From assembly GCF_905220365.1 (NCBI RefSeq), contig NC_061129.1, forward strand, positions 9,920,803 to 9,984,802: a DNA stretch of 64,000 nucleotides. Direction: 5' to 3'. Below, one piece after another: positions 53,653-61,615 of this stretch. The notes beneath the pieces were generated by a model. The model was not told where the DNA came from, searched no databases, and saw nothing but the letters and a program-made list of their open reading frames with translations. The stretch is from Vanessa cardui (Eukaryota; Arthropoda; Insecta; Lepidoptera; Nymphalidae). How positions within the stretch are numbered: position 1 is the first letter of the stretch; the number at the start of each line of letters is the position of its first letter. A program made the position numbers and the translations under genes.

Positions 53653-56600
53653 TTAATTTGTGTGCATAATTCATCTCGGGCTCAGCGGTGAAAAAAACAT
53701 CATAAGGAAACCTGCATGTATCTAATTTCATCGAAATTCTGCTACATGTGCAATTCACCAACCCGCATTGGAACATCGTGGTGGAATATGTTCCAAACCC
53801 TCTCCTTAATGGATGAGGAGGCCTTAGCCCAGCTGTGGGAAATTTACAGGCTGTTACTGTACTGTATGCACCTAATATATACAGAGACAGACACTCTTTT
53901 ATAAATTACCTTTTATGATACGAATATAGGATAATACTTACTTAATAATATTTCTTTTCTTAACCCGTAACATTCCCAATGCAGATCAAATTCTTTTCTG
54001 ATGTTGAGGAGGATTTGGATCTTATTCCTCAATTTTGGGAAAGTATGGGTTATGGGACGTATGTATACATTTCTCATTGCGATAAAAACAAATAAGGGAT
54101 ATGAAAATCTTAGGATGAGACCTACGAGATTCCGTAGGCAATCTTGAAATTTTCTCGTATTTTTATAATAAAATAAATGTGTTTGTTTAAATTGAAACAA
54201 AGAAAATACGCTTAGTACACGTGTTAATACGAATTTGGATAGACTTCCAAGTTAAGTTGTGAGACAAAGTCTGCAATATATAGCAAATAAGAAAAATTAA
54301 AACTTGAAGATTTATATTTCAAGGCATTCCACTCGCAAAAAAGTTAAATAAAGTAAGACATTTAATAATAAACAAACGACGAAGGAATGAAAAGAAAGGG
54401 AGGAAAAATGATGAAAACGATAATATAGATGTTAGACGAGAAACAGCGAACAAGAGTAAAAAGGAAAAAGAACAACTTACTAAGCGAACTCAAAAAGGTA
54501 GGCCAATAAACGGTATTTATTATACTTATAACAATTTAGTCGATTTTATGAGTTAAGGTGATACGCCGTTTATAAGAATCGGTGCGGCTCTTTACACCTG
54601 TTTAAAGAACAAATAAATTCGGTCAGGTGCAATTTTGTAAGGTACTGTTTATTTACAAGAATGTTTTTTTTTTTTTTTTTTTTTATGGAATAGGTGGCAA
54701 ACGAGCAGGAGGCTCACCTGATGGAAAGTGACTACCACCGCCCATGGACATCTGCAACACCAGGGGGCTTGCAGGTGCGTTGCCGGCCTTTAAATTGAAT
54801 GTAAATGTGAATTAAAGTTTTTAAATTGATCTTTTAATTTGTATTCTAATCACTTTTTCCTATTAAAACATTCAGCACAATGTCGATGGACCTATGTATG
54901 CGAAAACGCTATCAACCTCGACACGTGCCAACTTCAAACAAACTGTGCTAAAGAAAATGCCAATAAGACGTTTGATGGTATGTTTACATTTTAATAATAT
55001 ATATATAATAATATTTCGAATTATAAATTTTTATAAATATAAAAAAACGGCCTTCAAAAATAAACTAAAAAGAAAAAAATAATCAGTTACATCCATATCC
55101 AATTTACGATTTTTTAATCACCTCTGATAGTCGGTGCCAACATTGCTAATATAGGTACATAATACATACATGCAATAACTAAATCTATTTATTGTATAGA
55201 TGACACCATTAGACAAACCTTACTATCGATACAAATTAAATGATTTCAATATAGGAATTTATTTACTTTGTTGGCACCGACTTCAAAAGGTGATTAAAAA
55301 ATCGTAAATTGGATATGGATGTAACTGATTATTTTTTTCTTTTTAGTTCATTTTTGAAGGCGGTTTTTTATTTATTTTTAAAAATGTATTTACTGCTTTT
55401 CAGTGTTGTTTTGTTATTTATAATTGCAATTGGTAGTGTTTGTCATTCACTTTAATGCCGTTAATCATTGAGGAGTTCTCCTGGTAGTCCACCATCAGCT
55501 AGACTTCATCATAGGCACGTTTACTAACATCAATTGCTTGACGATTATCTTAAAGAAATAGAACTAAACCCGTAAAATAGTTACTTACTAATAGGTTCTG
55601 ATTACCAGTTGTGGTCTTCATCATCAGTTCCACTTCATCAAATGTCACTTTTCGTGAGCATATGACCAAGGCACTTTGAATAAAACCGAAATCACTATAG
55701 GTGTGTCTATAAAATTTGAGGAGTTCCCTCGATTTCTCCAGGATCCCATCTTCAGATCCTGATCTCCTGACAATGGGACCACCTGTAAAACATGACCTTT
55801 CAAACAAAAAAAGAATTTTCAAAATCGGCCCAGCCATCTTCGAGTAACTCGGTAACATACATAAAAAAGGCCCCGACGAATTGAGAACCTCCTCCTTTTT
55901 TTGAAGTCGGTTAAAAAATAATAATAAGAATTCAAGTAGTAAACGTATTTAGATTTGAAAGGTAACAAGCCAAAAGAAAATGCTTTCAAAACGTTGCTTT
56001 TATGCAATAAGGAGAATAAAGAAAAATAAATGTAAATTATAATTACAGAAATTGCAGTAGATCATAAAACGGATGAACATACAGCAGAGATAGCACAATT
56101 TCGTAAAATGAGTAAGTTTTTCCTATAAACTAAAACAATATGCAATTAATGAATAATATTAATGATTTTCCATTACCTACTTAGTAGGAATATCGATTAT
56201 AGATGAAGAAGTGGAGAAAATATGTAAGTTATAGTTCATTTATTTTGAAATCATTAAATCATAATTAATAGATATAGATGTAACTAATGATATAATGTTG
56301 CAGTGGAGTCTCGCAATTTACGTTTAAATCCAGCCAACTTAAGTAAGTATTAAGTGCCGATTATATTCATCATAATTAAAATTCATCATATTAATTAAAT
56401 CGATTATCAATATAAATGGAAATGTAACTATAGGGATTGATTTTTTTTTATAGACGCAATTTACAAGGTTGAAAGTTTGTCCGAGTATTTCAATGACATC
56501 CTCGAACAGAATATGTATGGTATGTTACAAATGTCATTACGAACCAAAATATAATTAAAGTTAACATAAGAATTAACAACATTAAAGGCTTAAATATATA

Positions 56601-57564
56601 TATACAAATATGAACTAAAACTAGTAAGAATAAACTAATAAGATTTATAAATCTTGACCGCGTGGAATGGTGGCAAGAATGCTAGCAGCATTTCCCCGTT
56701 GAATTAATAAAACAAAATTATATATTATTACAATATATATTAATATTTCAAATGCGAAAGTAACTGTCTGTCTGTCAGTTACGCTTTCACGCCTAATTTG
56801 ATAACAAACTCACGACAGGACATGAGTTACTATTTTATACATCCAAAATCTACAAGCGCCTCCCGTATCACGCGAGGGAAAACTAAATACAGTATGTTTT
56901 TTATTAACATTTGTAACATTAAATATGTAACGCCAATATACGCTAGCTATTATTAACTTACATTCAATAGATTAAATGATATATCTGGTACTTTTCTGTC
57001 ATGATTAAGAAGTATTTATTACGTTATAAGTATATTAGTGGTAAGTTGACAGATAAAAAGAAAAATTAACCTGCCGACAGGAAGATAAGCAACAAAAACC
57101 AAGAAACACTAGTAAGCAGAATTTGATCAATAAAAAATATATCTAATAAATATTTATGGAGAAATAACAATGCATTTCAATTCAAAGCCTTTATAAAATG
57201 ACGTTAACATTTTTTACTTTTTGTAATTACAGTACGGTATCTTGGTGCGTGTTTAATATTTGATAGTTAAAAGAAAATGGCCAGTTCGATAAAATTAAGT
57301 AGGGACTGTCATTTAGAACACCATTTTGCGCATACTGTACTTATATTTTATTAGATTAATTTGCTAATGATTTTTGTCCATTTATTAATTAAAACTCAAT
57401 ATTGCAGATTCATATTTTAAAAAAAAAATATATATATATATATTTTTTTTTTAATTTTAAATCTGTTTAAGAGATTTTAAATTAACATGGTTATTTTATT
57501 ATTAAAGTTATTTAAAACAGGATATTTAACACTACAGTATCGTGAACAAGACATTCGTAGATAA
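49887..57564 (+). CDS. Secreted micro-exon gene, unrecognised family (about 19 coding exons)
   Basis: A gene of many tiny exons found by chaining splice sites and reading phase. Exon 1 (ATG 49,887) encodes MNWRLALCLLTLILNY and exon 2 continues ICAIAASAIGLQ, together a clear signal peptide. Exons 2-18 all end in phase 1 and exons 3-19 all begin in phase 1. Lengths run 48, 55, 87, 21, 57, 69, 33, 54, 63, 45, 45, 174, 102, 63, 39, 39, 66 and 12 nt, plus the last. The sum is 1,116 nt, 371 residues plus stop, with no in-frame stop. Features of the product: a D5 run (exon 3), EEEED (exon 9), a very basic exon 12, N-glycosylation sequons NVT, NET and NKT, several dibasic KR/RR sites, and four cysteines, all in exon 13. 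Likely secreted, perhaps proteolytically processed (inference). No known domain is recognised. The architecture resembles schistosome MEG and aphid bicycle genes; homology is not claimed. Confidence 0.82.
50005..50059 (+). CDS. Exon 2: end of signal peptide; GC donor
   Basis: The acceptor is TTTTTTAATTATAG. It reads ICAIAASAIGLQESRSLK plus one base; signal peptidase cleavage is likely around the AASA. The donor is AAAAG|GCAAGT, a GC-AG intron with an otherwise perfect consensus, so phase 1 is kept. Confidence 0.8.
50114..50250 (+). mobile_element. 3'-truncated SINE in intron 2
   Basis: A-box-like GAGATGGTCTAGTGGTTGAA, B box GGATTCAAACCC (about 50,162), then ATGTGCTTAATTTGTG and GAAGGAAAACATCGTGA. 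The match stops there, so the 3' half of the SINE is missing. Confidence 0.75.
50397..50483 (+). CDS. Exon 3: acidic exon
   Basis: The acceptor is TTTTATTACAG and the donor GAAAA|GTAAGA. It reads ALLNKENIKMMT, then five aspartates, GTGKQLLYGPVK; 87 nt, phase 1-1. Confidence 0.78.
50568..50588 (+). CDS. Exon 4: 21-nt micro-exon
   Basis: The acceptor is CTTGTTATTTCAG and the donor TGCCG|GTAAGC. Twenty-one nucleotides, phase 1-1, reading NHRPLTA with the flanking bases. Both splice sites are strong. Confidence 0.75.
50744..50763. repeat. (TTA)n microsatellite in intron 4
   Basis: A short TTA run of about six units, about 50 bp before the exon 5 acceptor. Confidence 0.8.
50815..50871 (+). CDS. 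Exon 5
   Basis: The acceptor is TTTCTTTTTTTCAG and the donor CAAAAAG|GTTTGC. It reads GDTFTPQEMLPIATKLLQK; 57 nt, phase 1-1. The sequence looks helical and amphipathic. Confidence 0.8.
50965..50996 (+). CDS. Possible alternative terminal exon after exon 5
   Basis: The acceptor AATTTATTTTTCAG is strong and phase-1 compatible. It reads VKEPGSWCQL and then a stop. No in-frame donor of matching phase is available. It would give a truncated secreted isoform. I see no close AATAAA, which weakens the case. Confidence 0.3.
51068..51136 (+). CDS. Exon 6
   Basis: The acceptor is GTATATTTTTTAG and the donor CCTTTT|GTAAGA. It reads DGKGFVSSTRSPQQLADKLF and then ESF; 69 nt, phase 1-1. Confidence 0.8.
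51210..51242 (+). CDS. Exon 7: 33-nt micro-exon
   Basis: The acceptor is AACTTTTTACAG and the donor ATCAG|GTAGTT. It reads FVTSKRIVTLS, including a dibasic KR; 33 nt, phase 1-1. Intron 6 is 73 bp. Confidence 0.75.
51305..51339 (+). CDS. Possible alternative terminal exon after exon 7
   Basis: The acceptor TCCTATTATTTTCAG is strong and phase-1 compatible. It reads EYLPDNVCEKS and then TGA. An AATAAA lies at 51,374-51,379, 35 nt past the stop, so this could end a short isoform of about 135 residues. Confidence 0.4.
51374..51379 (+). promoter_or_regulatory. AATAAA, candidate early poly(A) signal
   Basis: A canonical hexamer 35 nt after the stop of the putative alternative terminal exon, inside intron 7. 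Confidence 0.3.
51625..51678 (+). CDS. Exon 8
   Basis: The acceptor is AATTTTTATTACAG and the donor GAGAAA|GTGAGG. It reads ADDISGIDALQALALSGE; 54 nt, phase 1-1. If the donor is not used the frame stops six codons on (SEEPF-stop). Confidence 0.8.
52193..52255 (+). CDS. Exon 9: acidic exon with NVT sequon
   Basis: The acceptor is ATTGTTTGTTATAG and the donor TAGAG|GTATAA. It reads IANVTQEEEEDPKSLPNVNF and then R; 63 nt, phase 1-1. NVT is a possible N-glycosylation site. Confidence 0.78.
52451..52495 (+). CDS. Exon 10
   Basis: The acceptor is CTTTGTATTACAG and the donor TAACC|GTAAGT. It reads GQLVKVPGPKRSKFN, with a dibasic KR; 45 nt, phase 1-1. Confidence 0.78.
53250..53294 (+). CDS. Exon 11
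   Basis: The acceptor is TTGCATATTTTCAG and the donor AGAG|GTAATT. It reads LVTKTVSDHNETKRR, with an NET sequon next to a KRR basic cluster; 45 nt, phase 1-1. Confidence 0.75.
53511..53860 (+). mobile_element. SINE in intron 11 interrupted by an (AT)n expansion
   Basis: A Metulj-like SINE: A-box-like AGCTGAGATGGCCCAG, B box GGGTTCAAATCC (about 53,561), TGCTTAATTTGTGTGC, CACCAACCCGCATTGGAAC, TTAGCCCAGCTGTGGGAAAT and TTACAGGCTGTTACTG. It is collinear with the 33.7 kb copy except for the AT tract. Confidence 0.8.
53586..53650. repeat. (AT)n microsatellite of about 65 bp
   Basis: About 32 uninterrupted AT units located where the SINE at 50.1 kb has only a short TATATA (before GTGCTTAATTT). It has grown from a seed inside the SINE and is probably polymorphic. 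Confidence 0.92.
54324..54497 (+). CDS. Exon 12: long, strongly basic exon
   Basis: The acceptor is TTTATATTTCAAG and the donor AAAAAG|GTAGGC. It runs 174 nt, phase 1-1, and is open throughout in this one frame. It starts GIPLAKKLNKVRHLI, has a lysine/arginine cluster NKRRRNEKKGRK, then an acidic NDENDNID and ends KKEKEQLTKRTQK. It is basic and probably disordered, with several dibasic sites. An internal AAA|GTAAGA could act as a short donor but would break phase, so I kept the full exon. Confidence 0.75.
54664..54793 (-). repeat. Poly(A)-tailed interspersed repeat in intron 12
   Basis: On the plus strand it shows a T run of about 21 bases and then TGGCAAACGAGCAGGAGGCT, CACCTGATGGAAAGTGACTA and TTGCAGGTGCGTTGCCGGCC. 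This is a very common lepidopteran repeat; its poly(A) tail shows insertion in minus orientation. Confidence 0.65.
54876..54977 (+). CDS. Exon 13: four-cysteine module
   Basis: The acceptor is TATTAAAACATTCAG and the donor TGATG|GTATGT. It runs 102 nt, phase 1-1. It starts AQCRWTYVCENA and goes on NLDTCQLQTNCAKENANKTF, a C-x5-C-x8-C-x5-C pattern with an NKT sequon. These are the only cysteines of the mature main isoform, so two intramolecular disulfides are likely (inference). Confidence 0.8.
55041..55369. repeat. Inverted repeat, arms of about 100 bp
   Basis: The left arm is 55,041-55,141 and the right arm 55,270-55,369. Both contain CAGTTACATCCATATCCAAT followed by TTACGATTTTTTAATCACC (one inverted) and differ at only a few bases; the spacer is about 128 bp. 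Confidence 0.8.
55041..55916 (-). mobile_element. Lepidopteran DNA-type repeat filling intron 13
   Basis: Read on the minus strand it starts near TTTTTTAACCGACTTCAAAA followed by AAAGGAGGAGGTTCTCAA, a familiar lepidopteran repeat. It ends TTTTTCTTTTTAGTTTATTT followed by TTGAAGGCCG. Near its 3' end is an inverted pair: 55,041-55,141 and 55,270-55,369 are near-identical arms of about 100 bp in opposite orientation. A 102-codon frame at 55,858-55,550 (minus) is part of the repeat, not a host gene. The element makes up about 880 of the 1,071 bp of intron 13. I am unsure of the superfamily. Confidence 0.6.
56049..56111 (+). CDS. Exon 14
   Basis: The acceptor is AATTATAATTACAG and the donor AATGA|GTAAGT. 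It reads EIAVDHKTDEHTAEIAQFRK and then M; 63 nt, phase 1-1. Confidence 0.75.
56185..56223 (+). CDS. Exon 15: micro-exon with tandem acceptor
   Basis: The acceptor is TTACCTACTTAG, with a second AG three bases on (TAGTAG, NAGNAG type), so one residue can vary. It reads IGISIIDEEVEKI; the donor is ATAT|GTAAGT; 39 nt (or 36), phase 1-1. Confidence 0.72.
56304..56342 (+). CDS. Exon 16: 39-nt micro-exon
   Basis: The acceptor is ATATAATGTTGCAG and the donor CTTAA|GTAAGT. It reads LESRNLRLNPANL; phase 1-1. Introns 14 to 16 are 73, 80 and 111 bp. Confidence 0.72.
56454..56519 (+). CDS. Exon 17
   Basis: The acceptor is TTTTTTTTTATAG and the donor TATG|GTATGT. It reads NAIYKVESLSEYFNDILEQN and then MY; 66 nt, phase 1-1. 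Confidence 0.78.
56745..56885 (+). repeat. RTE-like LINE fragment in intron 17
   Basis: Shows AAATGCGAAAGTAACTGTCT, GTCTGTCAGTTACGCTTTCA and a CGCGAGGGAAAACTA tail, the same repeat group as at 14.3 and 31.1 kb. Confidence 0.5.
57233..57244 (+). CDS. Exon 18: 12-nt micro-exon, or a terminal exon
   Basis: The acceptor is TTTTTGTAATTACAG. With the donor CTTG|GTGCGT it adds only VRYL in phase 1-1. Read through instead, it ends VRYLGACLIFDS-stop at 57,270. Both outcomes are possible; the 12-nt form is chosen because a phase-matched exon with poly(A) signal follows. Confidence 0.45.
57521..57564 (+). CDS. Exon 19: likely terminal exon
   Basis: The acceptor is AGTTATTTAAAACAG. It reads GYLTLQYREQDIRR and then TAA (57,562-57,564) in phase 1. 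AATAAA lies 16 nt after the stop. A weak phase-1 donor (C|GTAGAT) at 57,557 could instead lead to the exon at 57,711. Confidence 0.5.
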
Positions 57565-57579
57565 TGTCGGGCTCCACCA

Positions 57580-57585
57580 AATAAA
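57580..57585 (+). promoter_or_regulatory. AATAAA poly(A) signal of the secreted gene
   Basis: A canonical hexamer just after the exon 19 stop, in an A-rich run with more overlapping copies. Confidence 0.4.
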
Positions 57586-57710
57586 AATAAAAAACATCGT
57601 AAATATCCCGTTTTTAAAAAAGAAAAGAAAAAAACTCAACATACAAGTACAACACGATTACATGTAGTTTTGATTAATGGCGTAGATTATTACGGTTGAA
57701 TTTATTTCAG

Positions 57711-57757
57711 AATGCCATCTGGGACATAACGAAAAACTAAATATCGTGCGTATATAA
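57711..57757 (+). CDS. Possible alternative last exon
   Basis: The acceptor TTGAATTTATTTCAG is strong. In phase 1 it reads (Q/E)CHLGHNEKLNIVRI and then TAA at 57,755-57,757, with AATAAA at 57,788. It is compatible with splicing from exon 19 (weak donor), 18 or 17. It would add one cysteine to the C terminus. Confidence 0.35.
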
Positions 57758-58353
57758 CAACGGACAGTCGGATGGCACGCTTACAGAAATAAACCAAATC
57801 ACATTAACCTAAGTCAAAAGTATTTCTGACCGTAATATTTGATAAATTACTAAATTAAATTTGGGTATTTCTTATTATGATAATCCAAATTTAATACTTT
57901 TATAATTGAATCAACTAAAGGTTAATTTAAATTTTAATGACGGTAATGTATCCCGAGTAATAGGATACGGGATTAATACGCCACCTACGTTAATATGATT
58001 GTATAAAATTCGTTATATTTATATAAATGTATAATACCTTTGTTTCTTCAACTATCAACGAAAACCTATCGAAAATTCTATTAAAAATAAAAATGCTCAT
58101 ACGTAAAAACAACAGACGCAATTTCATGAAACTTGACAGCTCGATCTCTATTGTATGTTATGAGTTCGGTAAACAAAAGAATATCGTAAATATTTATTAT
58201 GTAAAACAAATTCGATATTATCTACCAAAAATGTAACGTAAATATTCGTTTTGAACTTTATTCAGATTAATTTAAAAATACCTTGTCAGTCTATCTCTCG
58301 TATAATTAGTAGAAAGGTCTGCCATTTACAGAATCGTGTGCTATTAAAAATAA

Positions 58354-58620
58354 AATAATGTTATTGAAGGCGCCGTTAAAGGTGAAAGGTTACACGAGTC
58401 CTACGTATTCGTCGCGACTTCTGTTTATCGAATGTCGGACAAGGCCAACATCGACACGACCATTCAGCTCTCCGATACGCCGGAATCGGCTGACACTGTT
58501 TACCCATTCACCCTTTACATCGATACGACAAAGCTCGAGTTCCCGTCGAGGATGCTTTTAAATAAAACTTGCCACTTGAATTCAAAAGGTGTAATATTAA
58601 GATGTTGTAAGTTCCGTTGA
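58354..58620 (+). CDS. Coding-like segment, possibly a terminal exon, unrecognised
   Basis: An open frame of 88 codons with GC-rich third positions in AT-rich surroundings. It reads EGAVKGERLHESYVFVATSV, then YRMSDKANIDTTIQLS and VYPFTLYIDTTKLEFPSRML, and ends LRCCKFR-stop. The first in-frame ATG is 58,432. It may instead be entered through a phase-1 acceptor (TTGAAG at 58,369 or TTAAAG at 58,380; both lack a good pyrimidine tract). Two AATAAA signals lie at 58,925-58,941, so it could be the last exon of a gene, perhaps even an alternative end of the secreted gene. A GTAAGT at 58,608 could be a donor. The function is unknown; a decayed copy of something else is possible. Confidence 0.35.
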   Translation, partial: NNVIEGAVKGERLHESYVFVATSVYRMSDKANIDTTIQLSDTPESADTVYPFTLYIDTTKLEFPSRMLLNKTCHLNSKGVILRCCKFR

Positions 58621-58924
58621 AATATCGCCTTCATCTATTTTACGAGAGACATTTATTATCTTTACCTGTATTGACGAGCTGCGACATTGAGTACCTTAGT
58701 TTGAGTATTCCCAGGAAACATTCTCGCTACTCGAGATCAAATATCCTGTTCAACAGCCAGACAGAAAGTCGAATATTCTCGTACGTACATATGATATTTT
58801 CAACGTAAAGAAAGGATAAGGATTTGTTGTGGTTCTGGAGATGGTTTTACAAAGATATATTACCGCGATTTGTTTGATTAGCACTGTACATTATTATTTA
58901 GGTTTTGTATCATTGTACGCGTGT

Positions 58925-58941
58925 AATAAAGATTAAATAAA
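58925..58941 (+). promoter_or_regulatory. Paired AATAAA poly(A) signals
   Basis: AATAAAGATTAAATAAA followed by CTTGTGTTGTATG, that is, two hexamers plus a GT-rich downstream element, a convincing 3'-end arrangement on the plus strand. Confidence 0.4.
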
Positions 58942-60028
58942 CGATCTTGTGTTGTATGATATAGTAATATTATATATACTAACATTATTTTTTACTTGTA
59001 CATATATATTTTATTCCATCTAATCTTTATTTAAATTAACGCAAAATTTTGAGTTATAGGCAAACGCTATAAACAACTTAAAATGATCAAAAGATTTAGT
59101 TACAAGTATTTAAAACTATCTTTATTCAAAGTACGAAATACATACGTATTAATAAAATTACGGTCTAGAATATTTTAAAACAATGGATATGACACATCTT
59201 TGCCAAAGTAATCTAATACTTTTGGATAGGGAAAAGGTAAACTTTCGTTAAAAAAAAACAAGGAAATAACGGATGAAGGCTTATTATACATGTTTACCTG
59301 TTTGCACCTGGCAACATTACGGTTGTACTAAAAGGAAAGTAGGCAACCTATATTTTTCCAATTCCTCGTGTGTCGGTGTATTCTTTCGACTAATGCTCGT
59401 CATTTTTAATGTATCATCAAACGTATGACTGATTAGGGTATATATTTCTTAAACAGTATCTTCGAATATTAAACATATAAATAAGCCTACGTCTTGAAAT
59501 TAATAAAAGCAGTGTTCATCGGCTTCAAAAGGTGTATATTATATTCAGTGTCGTAGTTTATTTTAATTGAAACGAAATTTATTTCGTTATTATATATTCA
59601 GTTCGCTACACAAATGAAGTCTGCAGTCCGACGGGTGGTTAGGACGTGAAACACTGCTGGTATAATTTGATAGAGTGACATTTCAATTTGACTTGTGCTA
59701 GAGTTTGTTACTCGTACAACACTGTTAGTTTTCGACGCAGGCGTGCAGCTGACGGTAACAATTAGAACTCTAAATTCTTACTTAACGGCGGGGCTAGGAT
59801 TCTTTTCTATTCATATTAAATAATATAATTATCGTCTTATATAACCGTGCAAAAAAAATAACAAATTCTTATTTCAATATAAATAACTGAATATATGTTG
59901 ATTCAAGTGTTTAGACATCAAAATAATTAGAATAAAAATATATACAGAATAATAAATGCATTGGATGTAGCATAGCGGAGTGTTTTACTTCGTGAAAGTT
60001 ATTTGAAACTGTTATTTTATAATCGGGT

Positions 60029-60180
60029 ATGCGGCAGGTGAGTACACCCAATTACATTTCGATCAAGCGGTAAAGCGGTACGGCGCGAGCGTGCCTACGG
60101 CGGCGCGTACGGCCGCCCTAACTAGATTATTGGCCGGCGGCAGGCCGAGGACGGCTATAAACCTTTACCGCAGCCTGTAA
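60029..60180. other. GC-rich islet, possible regulatory element
   Basis: About 150 bp much richer in GC and CpG than its surroundings (for example GGTACGGCGCGAGCGTGCC, GGCGCGTACGGCCGCCC). It has no long open frame on either strand. It is bracketed by related motifs (GCGGCAGG... and ...CCGCAGCC). It could be a promoter or conserved non-coding element; this is inferred from composition only. Confidence 0.3.
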
Positions 60181-61394
60181 TACACAGTTTTCTAATAAAA
60201 TTGCCGGGTAATAATAACTAACTCATAACTTACAAACATACATAATTCATGATACTGCAAGTTTTACTACATGTAAATATATGTATCTACTCACTTCTTA
60301 ACGTTTCGAATTCAACAGGATTCGAAAATAAAACAACGTATATTATATCATTGTTTAAAGTATCATTTGGCACATAATATGTCGAACAGTGATAATGAGA
60401 TAGTAACTAGTTTAATCAGATGTGACATAATGTGTTATCATACCTTCCATTACAATCCAAAATGAATATACGAAAACATCTACTCGCGTATTTATATTGA
60501 AATATATTTGGCATGTATACAATTTACGCTGTGGTTGTAGCGCAGACCCGCCTCGGCGCCGCCACGCAAATAATTCGATACAGATTCATCAGCGTCTTTA
60601 CGACGTTAGGGCCGAGCCCTCATGTCATTAAAGAATATTAATTTGAAATAACGACATACATTTGCTATGTGAAAAACAAATTATTCATGAATTTATCTCG
60701 TAGGTGTTTGACACGGCTCATATTATTATTATTATGCTAATGTGTTCCTTGTGTTATTGATCATTTAAACATGGGCATGAGCGTTCACAGTTCAAACGAC
60801 TTATTATTCTAATGCAATTGTTGTTAAATACTTAATACTTATTGTCAGAATTATTGGACTATTGCATCTATGTATCACATATTTTATTGTGTCTGTTATC
60901 TGCAACAAAACGGCAATGTTGTTTTGGTTAAAATACATGTTTACTGAGTAGCTCTATCCTGAATTGAAAGGCGCTGAAGCCGCGGGCAATGCTCTAACAA
61001 CCCGAACATTCAGTAAGCAATAAAAACTTATTCGATTTCTTTGCCTCAAAGCATCTTTTCATGGCATTCGATTGAAGCCGTATGGCCATTGTGGATCTAA
61101 GGTGCATTGCTACGAATTGAGGACGTGAGATCGATCCCACCTCGAGTGTACTATTGATAATCAACTACGAATTTTGCTTTGAAATTCATTTTGTAAAATG
61201 CCATAAGATGCAAGAGTTTCAGGATTACACAAAATAGGTTTCTTTTTAGTATTTTTTAGCTGCAGTCTTATAACGAAACTTCGCTTTGGAAATGAAATCG
61301 TTTTTACGATGTAAATAATTCATACAAACACACAAACCCAAATGGTTAAACAAATTAATCATAGCCGATAATACGGGTATCCAGGTACTGAATT

Positions 61395-61615
61395 TTCATC
61401 TCGTAATTTATCTCGCAATCGTAATCGCTTGGCGAAACAAAACCATCATGAGGAAATCTTCATTCATCGGATTACAATACCACATGTGTGTACAAACGCC
61501 AACGTGGATTGGTATATACCAGTCTGCATTAGCGCAGAGTGGTGCGTATAAAAACCATTCCAATCAAACCCATTCCCTCAAAAGGAGAAGAAGTATTAGC
61601 CCAATAGAGAGACAT
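61395..61615 (+). repeat. Degenerate Metulj-like SINE
   Basis: Order of blocks as in the 33.7 kb SINE: AAAACCATCATGAGGAAATC, CACATGTGTGTACAAACGCC, AACGTGGATTGG, CTCAAAAGGAGAAGAAGTAT and TAGCCCAATAGAGAGACATT. The 5' promoter half is not clearly preserved. Confidence 0.5.

Noticed and set aside
53992..54110. Possible exon after TTCCCAATGCAG in intron 11
   Set aside because: In phase 1 it stops after five codons; the longer open frame is phase 0 and cannot join the micro-exon chain.
55550..55858. 102-codon minus-strand frame
   Set aside because: It is wholly inside the lepidopteran DNA-type repeat in intron 13, so it is not a host gene.
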